Below the pieces are notes generated by a model. It was not told the DNA's origin. It ran no database searches and was given only the letters and a program-made list of their open reading frames with translations. A program made the translations under genes and the position numbers. From Microbacterium sp. (GTDB lineage Bacteria; Actinomycetota; Actinomycetes; Actinomycetales; Microbacteriaceae), in assembly GCA_013823625.1 (NCBI GenBank), contig PNMM01000002.1:434001-498000 (forward strand): DNA of 64,000 nucleotides, read 5' to 3'. This document shows, in pieces, positions 63,371 through 64,000 of the stretch. The number at the start of each line of letters is the position of its first letter. The first letter of the stretch is position 1.

Positions 63371-63426
63371 TGTCTCCTCATGTCACTCACTACTGTCGCG
63401 TCAGCGGATGACTGACCCGAGGTCAC

Positions 63427-63460
63427 AGCATAACCTGGTTTGTAAGAAAAATGAACTAAT
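63427..63460 (-). promoter_or_regulatory. Promoter of the second ABC operon with candidate ROK site
   Basis: TATGCT (63427-63432) on the minus strand is 17 bp from TTCATT (63450-63455). The -35 lies inside TGAACTAAT (63452-63460), shared with the operator at 58790-58798. A plus-strand TAGACT near 63477 could start the ROK gene, allowing autoregulation. Confidence 0.55.
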
Positions 63461-63515
63461 TATTTTCCGAGTGATCTAGACTGGAGTCTCATCGTTCAAG
63501 CTGGGGGTTTGCACC

Positions 63516-64000
63516 GTGAAAGACGAGCCGCAGGCACGGTCTTCGACACGAGGGCTCACTCGACTCAAGCGGGTCAACCTCGCTGCGTTGATGCGTCTGG
63601 TGCACTATGGCCGAGAGGTGTCACGAAGCCAACTTGCCGATAGAGCCCGCATCACTCGGTCATCCGTACTGGGGTTGCTCAACGAGCTCGAGAACCGTCG
63701 GCTCGTTGATCAAGTCATTGGTTCAGCAACGGGCGAGGTGGGGCGCCCGAGCACGATGGTGCGGGCATCCCTTGACATCGTCTGCTTCTCGGTCGTGCCG
63801 CTGTACGACTCTCTCTTGGTTGCAACAGTCGGACTCTCAGGACGAATCATTCGTCGCACGAGTCACGAGTTCGATGCACTCCCCACGCCCGCTCAGGTGG
63901 CCGAAAAGACGGCAGAGCTCATTGCTGAGCAACGTCAGAGCCTGCCGCCCACGAACCTGATCTCCGGGATCGGCATTGCGATTCCCGGCCATGTCCGCGT
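63516..64000 (+). CDS. ROK-family transcriptional regulator (5' part, runs off right edge)
   Basis: The first 161 codons of a ROK repressor. GTG at 63516 starts MKDEPQARSSTRGLTRLKRV. The HTH is VSRSQLADRARITRSSVLGL followed by LNELENRRLVDQ, then the wing GEVGRPSTMVRA. The ROK sugar-kinase-like domain begins with VVPLYDSLLVATVGLSG and ISGIGIAIPGH. The rest lies outside the window. It is divergent from the GH30-linked ABC operon and is the obvious candidate to bind the TGAACTAAT motifs. The inducer is probably a beta-glucoside. Confidence 0.9.
   Translation, partial: MKDEPQARSSTRGLTRLKRVNLAALMRLVHYGREVSRSQLADRARITRSSVLGLLNELENRRLVDQVIGSATGEVGRPSTMVRASLDIVCFSVVPLYDSLLVATVGLSGRIIRRTSHEFDALPTPAQVAEKTAELIAEQRQSLPPTNLISGIGIAIPGHVR

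Overview
The window is chromosomal DNA from a high-GC Gram-positive actinobacterium, most likely of the family Microbacteriaceae. This rests on strong GC codon bias, a rpoB-rpoC pair of actinobacterial type, a 32-residue bS22-like ribosomal protein next to an excisionase-type HTH gene, an Lhr helicase followed by a Nei-type glycosylase, and many genes that appear to be transcribed without a leader. No species is assigned. No rRNA, tRNA, CRISPR array, insertion sequence or prophage was seen.

Layout. 1-5.5 kb: rpoC (cut by the left edge) and rpoB on the minus strand, with a readable promoter. 5.7-14 kb: a large ATP-binding LuxR regulator; two group-1 truncated haemoglobins flanking a spermidine-synthase-like gene; a PQQ-type sugar dehydrogenase lipoprotein; a SprT-like protein; several small conserved proteins. 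14-15.8 kb: a DEAD-box RNA helicase. 15.85-25.6 kb: one giant gene for a cell-surface protein of about 3250 residues, with about seven N-terminal DUF11-like modules, eleven DUF5979-like repeats and a C-terminal LALTG sorting signal. 25.8-32.4 kb: a NUDIX-like protein, an esterase, Lhr helicase and Nei glycosylase. 33-43.9 kb: housekeeping and stress genes (nuclease, SRAP protein, glutaredoxin-like protein, HAD phosphatase, bS22, HTH, ArsR, KtrB/KtrA potassium uptake, ProC, a stand-alone CDF-tail protein and a CDF transporter, TadA, Upp, a 33-residue cysteine-ended peptide and a winged-helix regulator).

44-64 kb is a carbohydrate-use region with two separate ABC import systems. The first (43.99-50.9 kb) is an alpha-glucoside system: LacI regulator, GH13 alpha-glucosidase, two permeases, a binding lipoprotein, a clan GH-J-like glycosidase, and a perfect LacI-type operator in front of the binding-protein gene. 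The second (54.7-64 kb) looks like a beta-glucan or beta-glucoside system: ROK regulator (cut by the right edge), binding protein, two permeases, a cytoplasmic GH30 enzyme, a lipoprotein GH30 enzyme and an 847-residue exported repeat protein. Two promoters in this second locus share a TGAACTAAT motif that could be the ROK operator. Between the two systems lie a MarR regulator, a photolyase, an acidic secreted protein, an EamA exporter and a possible 100-nt small RNA.

Most interesting: the giant sortase-type surface protein; the GH30 locus with its unassigned repeat protein; a perfect 22-bp palindrome that carries two divergent leaderless promoters; the cysteine-ended mini-ORF; the candidate small RNA at 51.1-51.3 kb; and the paired globins around an aminopropyltransferase-like gene.
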